This document shows, one piece after another, positions 23,783 to 33,869 of a stretch of 64,000 bases of DNA. The DNA is taken from contig NC_060060.1 in NCBI RefSeq assembly GCF_020283565.1, positions 11,346,001 through 11,410,000 on the forward strand. The letters run 5' to 3'. The DNA is from Trifolium pratense. Taxonomy: Eukaryota; Streptophyta; Magnoliopsida; Fabales; Fabaceae. The notes below the pieces were generated by a model that was not told where the DNA came from, did not search any database, and was given only the letters and a program-made list of their open reading frames with translations. Numbering within the stretch: the first letter of the stretch is position 1; every line of letters begins with the position of its first letter. Both the position numbers and the translations under genes were made by a program.

Positions 23783-23924
23783 AAAAAACACCAACAAACT
23801 AACAATTTAGAAAATTTCTATTTACAAAAAAAAGAAATTAACAAACTAACAAACTTTTTTTGTTAATTTCTTTTTTTTTAAATAGAAATTTTCTAAATTG
23901 TTAATTTCTTTTGTTGGTGTTTTT
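23783..23924. repeat. Long AT-rich foldback (inverted repeat)
   Basis: Two arms of about 60 bp separated by about 12 bp are almost perfectly self-complementary (left AACAATTTAGAAAATTTC..., right ...GAAATTTTCTAAATTGTT). Part of the right arm is repeated again in direct order at 23925-23970. A transcript would form a long hairpin. Confidence 0.8.
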
Positions 23925-24281
23925 CTAAATTTCTATTTAAAAAAAAAGAAATTAACAAACTAACAAACTATGTACCAAAAAAAAAAAAAAAAACTAACAA
24001 ACTATATCCAGAAAACTACAAAATTTCTATTCGAATAAAAAGAATAGACTATAACTTATTGAATATATGTGAAATCATACATATTACTATGGTTTGATAA
24101 ATCACACGATTCTATCTTAGACCAAAATATATAGAACCTAAACTTTTATTAGTTTATAGTTTATTTTGATAAACTAATTCAATTAACTTAGAACTAATTA
24201 ATATTTATTCAAATTTTACCCGTATCTTTTTACTTGAAAAAATTAAACCTATTGTTTTATGTCATTTCATATTTATATGTC

Positions 24282-25056
24282 TGTTTACGTTGGAATTTGG
24301 TAAACAACCGCTAGTTTAAGTATTTAAACTTGCGAGATCAACTAGTAAATCTCAGGACAATTTTGTGTTTATTCGCTTCAAGAAAACTGTTTGAATGTTC
24401 GTTTGAATAAGGAAACAAACACTTAGGAATTAAAATATTTTAAAGCATATAAGAGAAACTAATTCGATTCGCCTCGAAGTAGCAGTTCCTCAAGCAAGTA
24501 TCTGGATTCAGACTTGGAAAAAATTACTGGAAAACAAATTGCATTGAATGAAAACAATTACAAATAAAGATGGTTCACAAAACATACATTTCTCCTTCGA
24601 ATTCCGTTCGTTCGATCGCTGAGTACTTAGAATTTTTAGAGAGAGTGTTTGTATAAATTTTGTGACCCCTGTTCTGAATGAAAAACTACTATAAATACTA
24701 CTACAAAGTGGTAACTGTTTCTCGATCATCTGGACGCTCCTCCATTTGCCACGTCGACCACGTTCTCCACTTTCATCTTTCATTCCTTCAGCGCGCGCCA
24801 AGACCTTTTGGGCCGTTCGTTGTTCCTTCTTTGGGCTTGGCCCAGCTCTCCATCGGTTCGATTTCGCGCTTTCGATAGCTTCCTGGCAGAACCAAAATTG
24901 GACGCATTATCCATATCTTTCGAAGCGCTTTTTGGCTTCGACCTAGCTGGCTTTCGACGCCCCCTTTGAAAGTTTTATTTTAACAATATCACCTCCAAAT
25001 AAATATTGGACCCACCAATTATATTTAATTGATAAATACCAAATTTATATCCAACA
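24282..25056 (-). repeat. 3' LTR of the gypsy element
   Basis: 775 bp, TG...CA ends. By eye identical to 37533-38307. It is rich in TCGAA/TTCGA words shared with the interior. A CTATAAATAC word at 24689 is a TATA-like box on the plus strand, antisense to the element. Confidence 0.9.
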
Positions 25057-25072
25057 AATTGCCCCCCAAAAA
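25057..25072 (-). other. Polypurine tract of the gypsy element
   Basis: On the minus strand TTTTTGGGGGGCAATT abuts the 3' LTR, which fixes the orientation of the element. Confidence 0.7.
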
Positions 25073-25287
25073 TGCCATTTTCGACTATGTTTATCGCAAG
25101 AGGAAGTGGCGTTTTTGAAAGTATTAATGGATATCTTTCTTTTCCATTTATCTCTCCTATCGTTAGACTGCCTTTCAAACTTTGGATTGGCTCCAAAACT
25201 TGTTTTTCTTTCCACCTGTCAAGGGGTTTGGACATTTGTCAACAAGGAAGTTGAAAAACTTGTTATTTTCCACAGACCGCGTGCCTC

Positions 25288-25295
25288 TATAAATA
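25288..25295 (+). promoter_or_regulatory. TATA box of the antisense plant-mobile-domain gene
   Basis: CTCTATAAATAGCC lies about 250 bp upstream of the ATG at 25542, on the strand opposite to gag-pol and outside the LTR. It implies the antisense gene has its own promoter. Confidence 0.6.
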
Positions 25296-25541
25296 GCCAT
25301 ATCCTCCCTTTATTGCGTTTTCTCCAATTTTTCTCTGTCAACTGTTCATCTTCTTCTTCATCTTCCGCGATTCTTTCTTGAATTCTTGTTTCCAAAAGAC
25401 TTCTTGTCTTCACTTTTCTACTTATCACCCAGTCATCAACTTTCTTTTCACTCGGATTTTCCTCAACCGTTGCAAACAACCTGTGATTCCCAAATTTAAC
25501 CCTAATCACCATTCTTTCACGCCATCTTTATACCTTCATCA

Positions 25542-28500
25542 ATGGCGTCAGATTCAGGTGTCAGAAAATTCCTTCCTTACGCCGGTAAGTGGACCGCCGC
25601 CACTCTTTCCTCTTACGACACGGATGTGGTTCCAGAACCATCATTGCGTTTAGACTTACAAAAGTTTTGGGAAAATCAATTAATCTTTCCTTATTCTGTT
25701 GATAACCTCGTGCATGCATTTGGGGGACCCAAACCAAGTGATAAAAGTCGGAATTCCAAGGTTTTGTCTATTTTTCCTGTTTATAAGCCTTGTGTTCCTA
25801 GGGTTTTCATCAGTGAACCCTATAATTTTAGCTATATCAAGGCGCCTAACAGAGTGTTTCGATCAGCTCCTTCTTTGAATGATCAATACCTTGGCTGGTT
25901 AGACAGGGTACAACGTGACAAAGCTGACATTTGGCAAGCTTGTGGCATTTATGACCTTATTCAACTTTCTCGGACCGGCCTTAAATACCAGCAGGAAATG
26001 ATTGTTGCTGCTTTACACTTCTTTGAGTCTTCCACCAACACTTTCCACTTCGAATGTGGCATGATGACTCCTACACTGCTGGATGTTGCTGCCATTACTG
26101 GCTTATCGCCTCTTGGCGACACTTATGATCCTTGCAAAGCTTCCGACACCATCAAATTCGACTTTCGAAACAAGTCTTACTCTAAATACATCGTGGAGAA
26201 TCGAAAGACTAGTGATGAAGTAAGTGACGAAGAACACATCGCTTTCTTAACCTTATGGCTATCGCAGTATGTCTTCTGCACTCAATCTCTCCAAGTAGCC
26301 AAGAAATTCATCCCTATGGCTATTCAATTACATGAGTGCCAGCAATTCAACTTCGCTCGGCTTATTCTTGGATGTCTTTATGAATCCATGAGGGATGCTT
26401 GTGAACATCTTAAAAGAACAGGTGATGGATCCACCTTTTTAGGTGCTGGCCCCTTCTGGTTACTGCAATTATGGCTAACTGCCACTTTTCATGCTGAGCT
26501 TGACCTTTTCTTGCCTGAGCCATACTATGAGGAATCAAGAACACGTCGAGTCGAAGGCACGAGGTTGGCGAGAATGGTGCCTAGGGAAAGAGGCCTTGGT
26601 TATGATGTGGCTTTCCAACAGTATTTTAATACTTTCCTCAGCCTGAAGAAGTTCAAGCCTAGCTTTGCTCCCTTTGTGGATAGGCCACTTGGTCCTCCTT
26701 GGTTTACTCACAGATTTCCTTCTCCACCGGAATTCGAGACGGTAACCAACAACATTTGGACTGCTTACTTGATGCCTACAGTCTTGTCCTGTCGAATTGG
26801 CTTGACCTCTGGAGATTTTGGGTTAGTTGGTTACTTCCCAAACCTGGTGTCTCGCCAATTTGGCTTAACTCAAATACTCCCTAAGAGCATATATTTGGAA
26901 GAGAGGGAGGTTTGTTTGGGCAAACATGGCATGACAGAACCACAGTTCCATTCATTCTTGAACCACTTCAATCAGCCTTCTTATGAGCTTACCCCATTCG
27001 ACTTCGCTCCCTCACATGCCTGCACTAGGGAATTTTTTACCTGGTGGTCTCGACACTATGAAGGGCGCCTGGTCGACAAGACTGCCTTGCTCACTGCTAT
27101 CTCTAATGGGTTCGACTCATCTATTTTGAACAAGATTAAGTCGAAATTGAACGCTAGAGGTATTCTTTTAGTTTTACTTTCACTTGCATCGTTTTTACCT
27201 TGCGTGCTTTTCTCTTATGCGCACCTCTTCGATGTAGGGAGTAAGTCGAAGGCAGGTTCCAGCGATTCTAGCAAGCCTCTTCCCCCACCATCTAAGGTTG
27301 AACTACAGGTAGGCTTTTACCTTCTTGTGGCTTTTCACACTTCTGTAAGATTTCTATGTTAACTTTGATATGCCCTTCCTAGATTGCTTCACGCAAGAGG
27401 CCTCATTCAACTGAAACTCCTTCTGTTTCGAAGAAGCAAAAACCTGTTCCGGCCACTTGTTCGAGTGCTCCAGATGAGGTATCCATTTATCCAACGATTT
27501 CTATTTCCCTTGGCTTAAATGCGAACTTACTGAACTGTGGCCTGCAGGATACTCCTGTTCTCTCGACCATCCCTGAGCACACTACCGCTGCTACTACTCA
27601 AGATCTTTTTCCTAGTGCTGAACCCATTACTGATGAGAAAAAGAAAAAGAAGAAGAAGAAGAAAGAACACCAACCCACCCAAGAAAGTACTCCTGAGCGC
27701 AAGTCCTCTGAGATTGAGGCACAACCTGATACTCTGGCATCACCTGAAGACCCTCCTTTGGAACAATCGGAGAGGAAGAAAAAGAAGAAAAAGAAGCAGA
27801 AAAAATCTCCTGCTGCAGCTACTGTTGTCGAGGCTTCTGCTACTGCAAAAGAAACAACTTCACAACCTGAAGCTTCTGCTACCCCTCAAACCCAAGTAAG
27901 CCATTCTTACTTCTTGTTATTTCTTCAGCCTTTGACTGTGTTACTCATTCTTTCATGGTTTTGTTTGTTTCAGCCACAAAACTCTGCTCAAGTTATTCCT
28001 CAGGATGAGCCTGCTCTTAGCAAAGCGGCTGAGGGGGTGGTCGAAGGACCAAGCAATGCGCCTCCTGAAGATGTTGCAGAAAAAATCTCATCTCCTCAGC
28101 CTCTCGAAACGGCCATTCTTACTGAAACTTCATCACCGCCCAAGGCTCCTAGCCCGCCTCACCGCGCTTTCGAAGATGATATCCTTAAGCCTGACCATGA
28201 AGAAAACCAACTCGATCAAAGCCTACCTCAACAGAATCCTTTAACAGACTCTGCCCAAGTATTGGCTGATAATGATCCTCCAACCAACTTTCCAGCTGAC
28301 CCCATTGCTAACACTGAACAAAGGCCAACGGTTGATGGCGAACACTCCACTACCAATCAACCCCAACCAAGTGGGTCAAACCATGAATCTAGTTCACCCA
28401 GTGCTGGCGCTTTCGACTCTGAAGATGGGAACTCCTATATTGGTGACTCACTCGGTGAAGAGGGAACTTCCGTGTCGAAGCCACTTCCCACTGTTGTCCT

Positions 28501-29275
28501 GCCAGCTGAACTTGCTAAAAAGTTAAAAGATTTAACTCCAGTCGACGCACTTAGCAAGCTTTTATCAAGCCATGGCACCTCTAGCTCCGCTTTTGAGGAC
28601 GCAGGGGGTGAGGGAGATGTACTTGAGCAAGAACAGTTTGAGCATGAAATCAGGTTTAGGCGAGAAATTCTTACTGGGGATATGTTGGGCCTGCTTGAGC
28701 GTGACTCTTCTATATATTACAACATCAAAGCTCTTTTCCGCAAGCTGCAGAACCCAAAGACTGACGAAGCAATGTTCCTTCTAGTGACTCAGGCTGAAAC
28801 CTTTCTAGAACAATTCGTTAGTCAATCTCAACTCCTAACCAGGACTAGCGACCTTTTGACATCTTTGCTTGCCACCCAGCAACAACATTTCGAGCAAGCT
28901 AATAGTTGCAATGCAGAGGTCACAACTATCAAGACTGCTTCTGATGAAGCCCTCGAGCAACTTGTGGCTTGTGAGAACAATATTGCTCAATGGCAGTCTG
29001 AAATCGAAGCGCTAAAGGAAAAGATTCGACAAGAGGAGGCTAAGATGGAAAAGCTAGCTGCAGTGGCTATCGAAGCACAAAAGGTTAAGCTTGATGAGCT
29101 AGCACGTGAAGGTATCCAACACTTCAGTGAGGGTTTAGCTGTCCAGAAGCGAGTCGAGCGCCTTGCTAGTGATAAAGAAATGCTACAACGTAAACTGGCG
29201 TCCATTCGAACTCAGTATTACCAATTTCAAGCGGCCAATCGAAAGCCTCCTTCGACATCCCAGCAACAATCTTGA
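25542..29275 (+). CDS. Plant mobile domain (PMD) protein gene, five exons, antisense within the gypsy element
   Basis: Exons 25542-27159, 27238-27308, 27383-27478, 27548-27895 and 27974-29275 join in frame through GT-AG introns of 78, 74, 69 and 78 nt, giving about 1144 aa. Residues ~100-520 are a plant mobile domain (aminotransferase-like PMD). Examples are DIWQACGIYDLIQLSR and FECGMMTPTLLDVAAITGL, equivalent to the FHLPxGEMTxTLxDVAxLxGL core of MAIN/MAIL1 proteins. Exon 4 has two Lys tracts, probable nuclear localisation signals. Exon 5 is Pro/Ser/Glu-rich, then a ~150-residue coiled coil (ENNIAQWQSEIEALKEKI). PMD proteins act in transcriptional silencing and genome stability in Arabidopsis and occur in transposons. 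A role in shielding this element is inference. Without splicing, exon 1 would end at 27362 with a hydrophobic tail. Confidence 0.85.
27160..27237 (+). other. Intron 1 of the PMD gene
   Basis: 78 nt, AGAG|GTATTC ... GATGTAG|GG, T-rich. It is a multiple of three with no stop, so retention would insert 26 hydrophobic residues without breaking the frame. Confidence 0.7.
27309..27382 (+). other. Intron 2 of the PMD gene
   Basis: 74 nt, CTACAG|GTAGGC ... CTTCCTAG|ATT. Not a multiple of three. Retention leads to a TAA at 27360-27362, so this intron decides between the short and the full protein. Confidence 0.75.
27479..27547 (+). other. Intron 3 of the PMD gene
   Basis: 69 nt, GATGAG|GTATCC ... 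CCTGCAG|GAT. Multiple of three and stop-free in the exon frame. Confidence 0.7.
27896..27973 (+). other. Intron 4 of the PMD gene
   Basis: 78 nt, ACCCAA|GTAAGC ... TTGTTTCAG|CCA. Multiple of three, stop-free and strongly hydrophobic if translated, as expected of a T-rich intron. Confidence 0.75.
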
Positions 29276-29650
29276 CCTTATAAATTTTCCTTTTAGTCTT
29301 AAATTTTTGTTATTCTCTTTTGGATGTCATAACTGTAAATCTTTTAACACTAGCAACTGTCGAACAATTTCGTACATGCTTTTTAAATGTATGCCCTTCT
29401 TGGCCTTTTCATGGTGCATGTTCATGTATTGGCTGAGTATTTTATTCCTTTATTGTTGCTTGCTTTCCTTCTTTTGGGTCATTATCCCAAGCCTCATTAA
29501 TAGCATTTTGCAAGGAATGGAACGAACATGTTTCCAAAGCAGTCAACATGATTAACTACACGGTTCTGGGCATTAATGCTTTGGCATTTCCCTATGCAAA
29601 CTGACCATGGTTAGTTGTAACTACCTAGCCATTAACGCGCCTTAATCCTT
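29276..29650. other. 3' flank of the PMD gene
   Basis: T-rich non-coding sequence between the two antisense genes. It probably holds the PMD gene's polyadenylation region. No other feature. Confidence 0.45.
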
Positions 29651-29658
29651 TTATAAAG
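29651..29658 (+). promoter_or_regulatory. TATA box of the second antisense gene
   Basis: CTTTTATAAAGACC lies 75 bp upstream of the ATG at 29726 and a typical distance from a start site near 29680. Confidence 0.55.
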
Positions 29659-29725
29659 ACCCACGCTTTGCAAGTTTTTGTTCATCATTTTGCACAAATA
29701 ACGCATCAATACCTCTCCACAAAGA

Positions 29726-30076
29726 ATGGATAACAAGACAAATCCTCCTTCTTCTACCTCAAGCTCAAACATGCTGCGTCCTCTTAGAAAGGGACGAGTC
29801 AAGATTCCAGCTTCCAAACCTCCACGCGCTAGAATCCTTCGCCCTCGACCGGCACCAGCTAATGTAGTAGAAACCATCATTCTCTCTTCTGACTCCTCAA
29901 GCTCTAGTTCAGATGACGAAGATGAAGACTACCTCAAGTTCCTCAGTACCCTAGAGCCTGATGAAGAATACCCAGGAACTCCAACTCCTTCTTCTGAGGA
30001 TGAAGACTCTCAGATCTCAGAACTTTCCAATTCTGATTCAAAGGATGAGGGAACTCGGGTTCAGGGTAAACCTTAA
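29726..30076 (+). CDS. Small acidic Ser-rich protein, antisense within the gypsy element
   Basis: A 116-aa frame starts MDNKTNPPS. Residues ~17-45 are basic and Pro/Arg-rich (RPLRKGRVKIPASKPPRAR), which may bind nucleic acid or act as a nuclear signal. A hydrophobic trio directly followed by Ser/Asp/Glu residues (ETIILSSDSSSSSSDDEDED) has the form of a SUMO-interacting motif with casein-kinase-2-like sites. The C-terminal half is Glu/Asp/Ser/Pro-rich and probably disordered. It has a TATA box 75 bp upstream and an AATAAA-type signal near 30160, about 50 bp from the 3' end of pol, which converges on it. No homologue is recognised. It is plausibly a real gene because its frame, promoter and poly-A signal agree, but expression is unproven. 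Confidence 0.55.
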   Translation: MDNKTNPPSSTSSSNMLRPLRKGRVKIPASKPPRARILRPRPAPANVVETIILSSDSSSSSSDDEDEDYLKFLSTLEPDEEYPGTPTPSSEDEDSQISELSNSDSKDEGTRVQGKP

Positions 30077-30158
30077 GTGTTTATCTTTCAACATTCAACC
30101 ATTTCTTGTATTTTCTTGAACATTCTTGAATGATTGGTTGTATTGTTGATTTTATATG

Positions 30159-30166
30159 AAATAAAA
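30159..30166 (+). terminator. Poly-A signal of the small antisense gene
   Basis: GAAATAAAAC about 85 bp after the stop codon at 30076, preceded by T/G-rich sequence. Confidence 0.5.
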
Positions 30167-30215
30167 CTTGATTATTGGCATTTCCTTTTACCATTTCGCA
30201 AATTTTATTCTTGCG

Positions 30216-33200
30216 TTATTCATTTTTTATGGTTATTTCTTGCAACATTGGCTTGTATTTCTTTAAATATTTGCCATTCATGTTGACTGAACGTTTCTCA
30301 GGAGTTAACTCTTCAATCTCATAAGCTCCATTTGACAAAACTTGAGAAATCTTAAATGGTCCTTCCCAATTGGGTGACCATTTTCCAAAGACTCGATCTC
30401 GTCTGTCCATGGGGAGGATGACTTTCCAAACTAAGTCTCCTACGTCAAAGAGTTTGGATTTAACCCTTTTGTTATATGCTCTAGCAATTCGTTCTTTTTG
30501 TCGAATCAAAGCATCTAACGCCTGCAACCTTTCCTCATCCACGTCTGTTAATTCATCTAACATTATGTTCTCATAGTGATCAGGAGGTAGTTCCCATTGC
30601 CTTTGTACTCGAATCGACTGCATCATTATTTCAACAGGTAACACGGCATCGTGACCATATGTTAGTCGAAAAGGTGTCGAACCTGTTGACTCTTTAGGAG
30701 AATTCCTACATGCCCATAGGACTTGGTCCAGGGTCTTATGCCAATTCTTTGGCTTTTGGGCAACGTGCTTCTTAATTAAACTAATTATAACCTTGTTGGC
30801 TGCTTCAACTTGGCCATTTGCTTGAGCATAGTAAGGCGTCGAAGTCATTAGCTTAAAACCCAATTGTTCAGCAAAATCTTGCATCTTTCGACCAACAAAC
30901 ACCGTTCCTTGATCTGTAGTGATCGTCTCAGGAAGCCCAAACCTATAAATAATATGGTCTTGGATAAAATTGATCACTGTTTCCTGATCCACGTTTGTTA
31001 GGGCAACAGCCTCTATCCATTTGGTAAAATAATCAATCCCAACTAGTATATAACGTTGGTTCTTGGATGACGCGGGCCTTATCTCACCAATTAAATCTAG
31101 AGCCCAGCCTCTAAAAGGCCAAGGTTTGATAATCGAATGCAACTCACTGGCAGGAACGTGTTGTATCCCTGCGTGTTTTTGACACTCTTGACAGCCTTTC
31201 GCATATTCTATGCAGTCCTTAAGCATGGAAGGCCAATATAAACCCTGTCGAAACAAAAGCCACTTCATCTTGTGGCCTGCTTGATGGGCACCGCAGGCTC
31301 CACTATGGGCGTTTGAAATTGCTACATACGCTTCGTTTTCATTTAGGCATTTCAACAAAACCCCTTCAGGAGTCTTCTTAAATAGTTCATTTCCCATGAT
31401 TGTGTAATTCAAGGCTCTATACTTAACCTTCCTATCGGCTGTACCTGTTGGATTTTCTATGTATTTAACAATGGGTTGTCTCCAATCCGTGTCAGCCAAA
31501 TTGTCAATCACGAAGACTTCAGTCATCGCTTCATCAAAGTGTGCATCAGCCCTTTCGGACTCCCTTTCGACATTTAGTTCATTTGCCCCCAGCTGATGGG
31601 GTATTACCTCACATGAGATTAGTTTTTCTTTAATTTCAACTATCTCATCTAATTTTTTCCCCGTTACCTTATAACCAGAAGCAATTTGGGCTAAGTCATT
31701 TGCTTCTTGGTTTTCGATCCGAGGCACGTGTTGAATGTCACATGAATCAAATCGTTTTAGTAGCGAGAAGGCAATGACAAAGTATTTCATCAAATGTTCT
31801 TGAATGCATTTATATTCCTTTGTCAATTGTTTTATTACTAACTCAGAATCTCCTCTGATTTTAACATGTTTTGCCCCCAAGTCCAAAATAATTTTTAGAC
31901 CTACAATTAAAGCCTCGTACTCGGCTTCATTATTGGAGCATGTTCCATTAATCTTGTACTTAAACTTTGTTGGAATCTTTGAAGGAGAAATGATTAAGAT
32001 TCCAATTCCTGTACCATGTTTGTGCTTCGAGCCATCAAAGTACAACATCCAAGGTTCATGTTCTACATATGTTATTGGGGTCTCAGCCACCGAGTGGTCA
32101 ACAAGAAAGTCAGCCACTACTTGACCTTTTACAGCCCTCAGGGGTTGGTACGTCAATGAATATTCAGTTAAAGCTAAAGCCCATTTCCCAATTCGACTAT
32201 GCAAAATTGGTTTTAATAACATATGCTTAATGATGTCAAAATGAGAATAAACATAAACATGAACTGGTTTGATATATTGCTTAAGTTTGGTACAAGAGAA
32301 ATACAAACATAGACAAAGCTTTTCAATTGGACTATATCTAGTCTCAGCATCATTCAAGATTCTACTTAGATAGTAAATAGCCTTTTCTACGCCATTTTCA
32401 TCCTCTTGTGCGAGCATGCTTCCAATAGTCGAATCTGACGCTGCGATGTACAACTTCATTGCTTTGTTTCGAATAGGAGGCATTAAAGTTGGAGGCTTTG
32501 ACAAGTATGCCTTGATATCATCAAATGCCTTTTGTTGTTCCGTTCCCCATTCAAATACATCACCTTTCTTGAGCCTCAGCAGTGGAGAAAAGGGGTGAGC
32601 TCTGCCACTTAGGTTTGATATAAACCTTCTCAAGAAATTGACCTTTCCTAGCAAAGATTGAAGCTGTTTCTTTGTTCCTGGAGGTTCTGTCTCCATGATA
32701 GCTTTTGTCTTATTTTGATTAATTTCTATGCCCTTCTTATGCACAACAAAGCCAAGGAAATCTCCTGCATGTACACAAAAAGCACATTTCAGTGGATTCA
32801 TTTTTAATCCACATTTTCTCATTCTTTCGAACGATTTTTTAAGATGTTCGATATGTTCATCCTGGGAAGAGGATTTCACAACAATATCATCAATATAAAC
32901 CTGCATGAATATTTCGATAAAATCATGAAAAATTAAGTTCATGGCTCTTTGGTATGTTGCTCCAGCATTTTTTAATCCAAAAGGCATCACTACCCACTCA
33001 TAGGTGCCTAAAGCACCAGGGCAACGAAATGCTGTTTTTGGCACATCATCTTCGTCAATAAAGATTTGATTATAACCTGAATAGCCATCTAACATACTCA
33101 AATATTCATGCCCTGCTGCTGAGTCGACTAACATTTCGGCTACAGGCATGGAATATTCATCCTTAGGTGTAGCATTATTCAAATCTCTAAAGTCTATGCA

Positions 33201-33869
33201 AACCCTAAGTGATCCATTTTTCTTAATAACAGGAACAATGTTAGCTAACCATTCCACATACCTGGTTGTTCGAATGAACTTGCATTTGAGCAACCTCTCA
33301 ATTTCTGCTTTGATCTTTGTCATGATTTCTGGTGCAAACCTCCTTGGAAGCTGCTTTACAGGTTTCTTATCTGGTCGAAGGGGTAGCCTATGCTCCACAA
33401 GATTTCTGCTTAACCCAGGCATTTCGTTATAGTCCCATGCAAAGCAGTCTCTGTATTTCTTAAGCAACTCGACCATTTTTTCTCTTAAGGTTGGGTCTAT
33501 ATTGGCACTAATGTAAGTTGGCCTTTTAACAGAGCCATCTCCAATATCAACCTCCTGCAAAGGATCTTGGGCTTGCATTCTCTGAATCGAACTATGTGGA
33601 TCTCTCTCAAAACCCAAAGGCTCATCATCATAGATGCAATCCAACTTTTGCTTTTTCCCATCGTTTATTTCACCAGCCTCCAAGGCCAGTTTGTCCCTTA
33701 AGACATCATTAGCTTCGACAGCCATATTTTCTTGAACATTAATGGCCTCAAGAGCCATTTTGATTCTATTCTCGGCTGCGTAAGCCGTAATTCGATCCCA
33801 TGCTGGGGACTCAATCATCAAACTCATCATGGTTGACCCATCCAGACACTGGTGGGTATGCATCCTCAC
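30216..33869 (-). CDS. pol: gypsy Pol: reverse transcriptase, two RNase H domains, integrase
   Basis: 1217 codons are open. RT spans about 160-400 with VCIDFRDLN and the catalytic YIDD at 325-328. The original RNase H (about 470-580) lacks the usual TDH active-site motif (YSHFD instead). A second, archaeal-type RNase H at 606-735 looks complete, with Asp in YFDGS, Glu in NNEAEYEAL, Asp in RGDSELV and Asp in QEANDLAQ. Integrase has an HHCC zinc region (HSGACGAHQAGHK ... CQECQKH) and a complete DDE core (ALDLIGEI, TTDQGTVF, NGQVEAANK). The dual RNase H is characteristic of the Tat lineage. The frame overlaps gag-protease by 59 bp and is +1 relative to it, so it must be reached by frameshifting or by splicing, as known for Ogre elements. 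The Met at 33869 may not be a real start. Confidence 0.95.
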   Translation of the reverse strand: MRMHTHQCLDGSTMMSLMIESPAWDRITAYAAENRIKMALEAINVQENMAVEANDVLRDKLALEAGEINDGKKQKLDCIYDDEPLGFERDPHSSIQRMQAQDPLQEVDIGDGSVKRPTYISANIDPTLREKMVELLKKYRDCFAWDYNEMPGLSRNLVEHRLPLRPDKKPVKQLPRRFAPEIMTKIKAEIERLLKCKFIRTTRYVEWLANIVPVIKKNGSLRVCIDFRDLNNATPKDEYSMPVAEMLVDSAAGHEYLSMLDGYSGYNQIFIDEDDVPKTAFRCPGALGTYEWVVMPFGLKNAGATYQRAMNLIFHDFIEIFMQVYIDDIVVKSSSQDEHIEHLKKSFERMRKCGLKMNPLKCAFCVHAGDFLGFVVHKKGIEINQNKTKAIMETEPPGTKKQLQSLLGKVNFLRRFISNLSGRAHPFSPLLRLKKGDVFEWGTEQQKAFDDIKAYLSKPPTLMPPIRNKAMKLYIAASDSTIGSMLAQEDENGVEKAIYYLSRILNDAETRYSPIEKLCLCLYFSCTKLKQYIKPVHVYVYSHFDIIKHMLLKPILHSRIGKWALALTEYSLTYQPLRAVKGQVVADFLVDHSVAETPITYVEHEPWMLYFDGSKHKHGTGIGILIISPSKIPTKFKYKINGTCSNNEAEYEALIVGLKIILDLGAKHVKIRGDSELVIKQLTKEYKCIQEHLMKYFVIAFSLLKRFDSCDIQHVPRIENQEANDLAQIASGYKVTGKKLDEIVEIKEKLISCEVIPHQLGANELNVERESERADAHFDEAMTEVFVIDNLADTDWRQPIVKYIENPTGTADRKVKYRALNYTIMGNELFKKTPEGVLLKCLNENEAYVAISNAHSGACGAHQAGHKMKWLLFRQGLYWPSMLKDCIEYAKGCQECQKHAGIQHVPASELHSIIKPWPFRGWALDLIGEIRPASSKNQRYILVGIDYFTKWIEAVALTNVDQETVINFIQDHIIYRFGLPETITTDQGTVFVGRKMQDFAEQLGFKLMTSTPYYAQANGQVEAANKVIISLIKKHVAQKPKNWHKTLDQVLWACRNSPKESTGSTPFRLTYGHDAVLPVEIMMQSIRVQRQWELPPDHYENIMLDELTDVDEERLQALDALIRQKERIARAYNKRVKSKLFDVGDLVWKVILPMDRRDRVFGKWSPNWEGPFKISQVLSNGAYEIEELTPEKRSVNMNGKYLKKYKPMLQEITIKNE

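Noticed and set aside
24508..24946. Open frames of 66-97 codons, repeated at 37759-38197
   Set aside because: They lie within the gypsy LTRs and are duplicated only because the LTRs are.
25542..27362. 606-aa PMD protein ending in a hydrophobic, membrane-like tail
   Set aside because: The tail comes from T-rich intron 1 and the start of intron 2. Splicing restores a longer frame with K-rich and coiled-coil regions.
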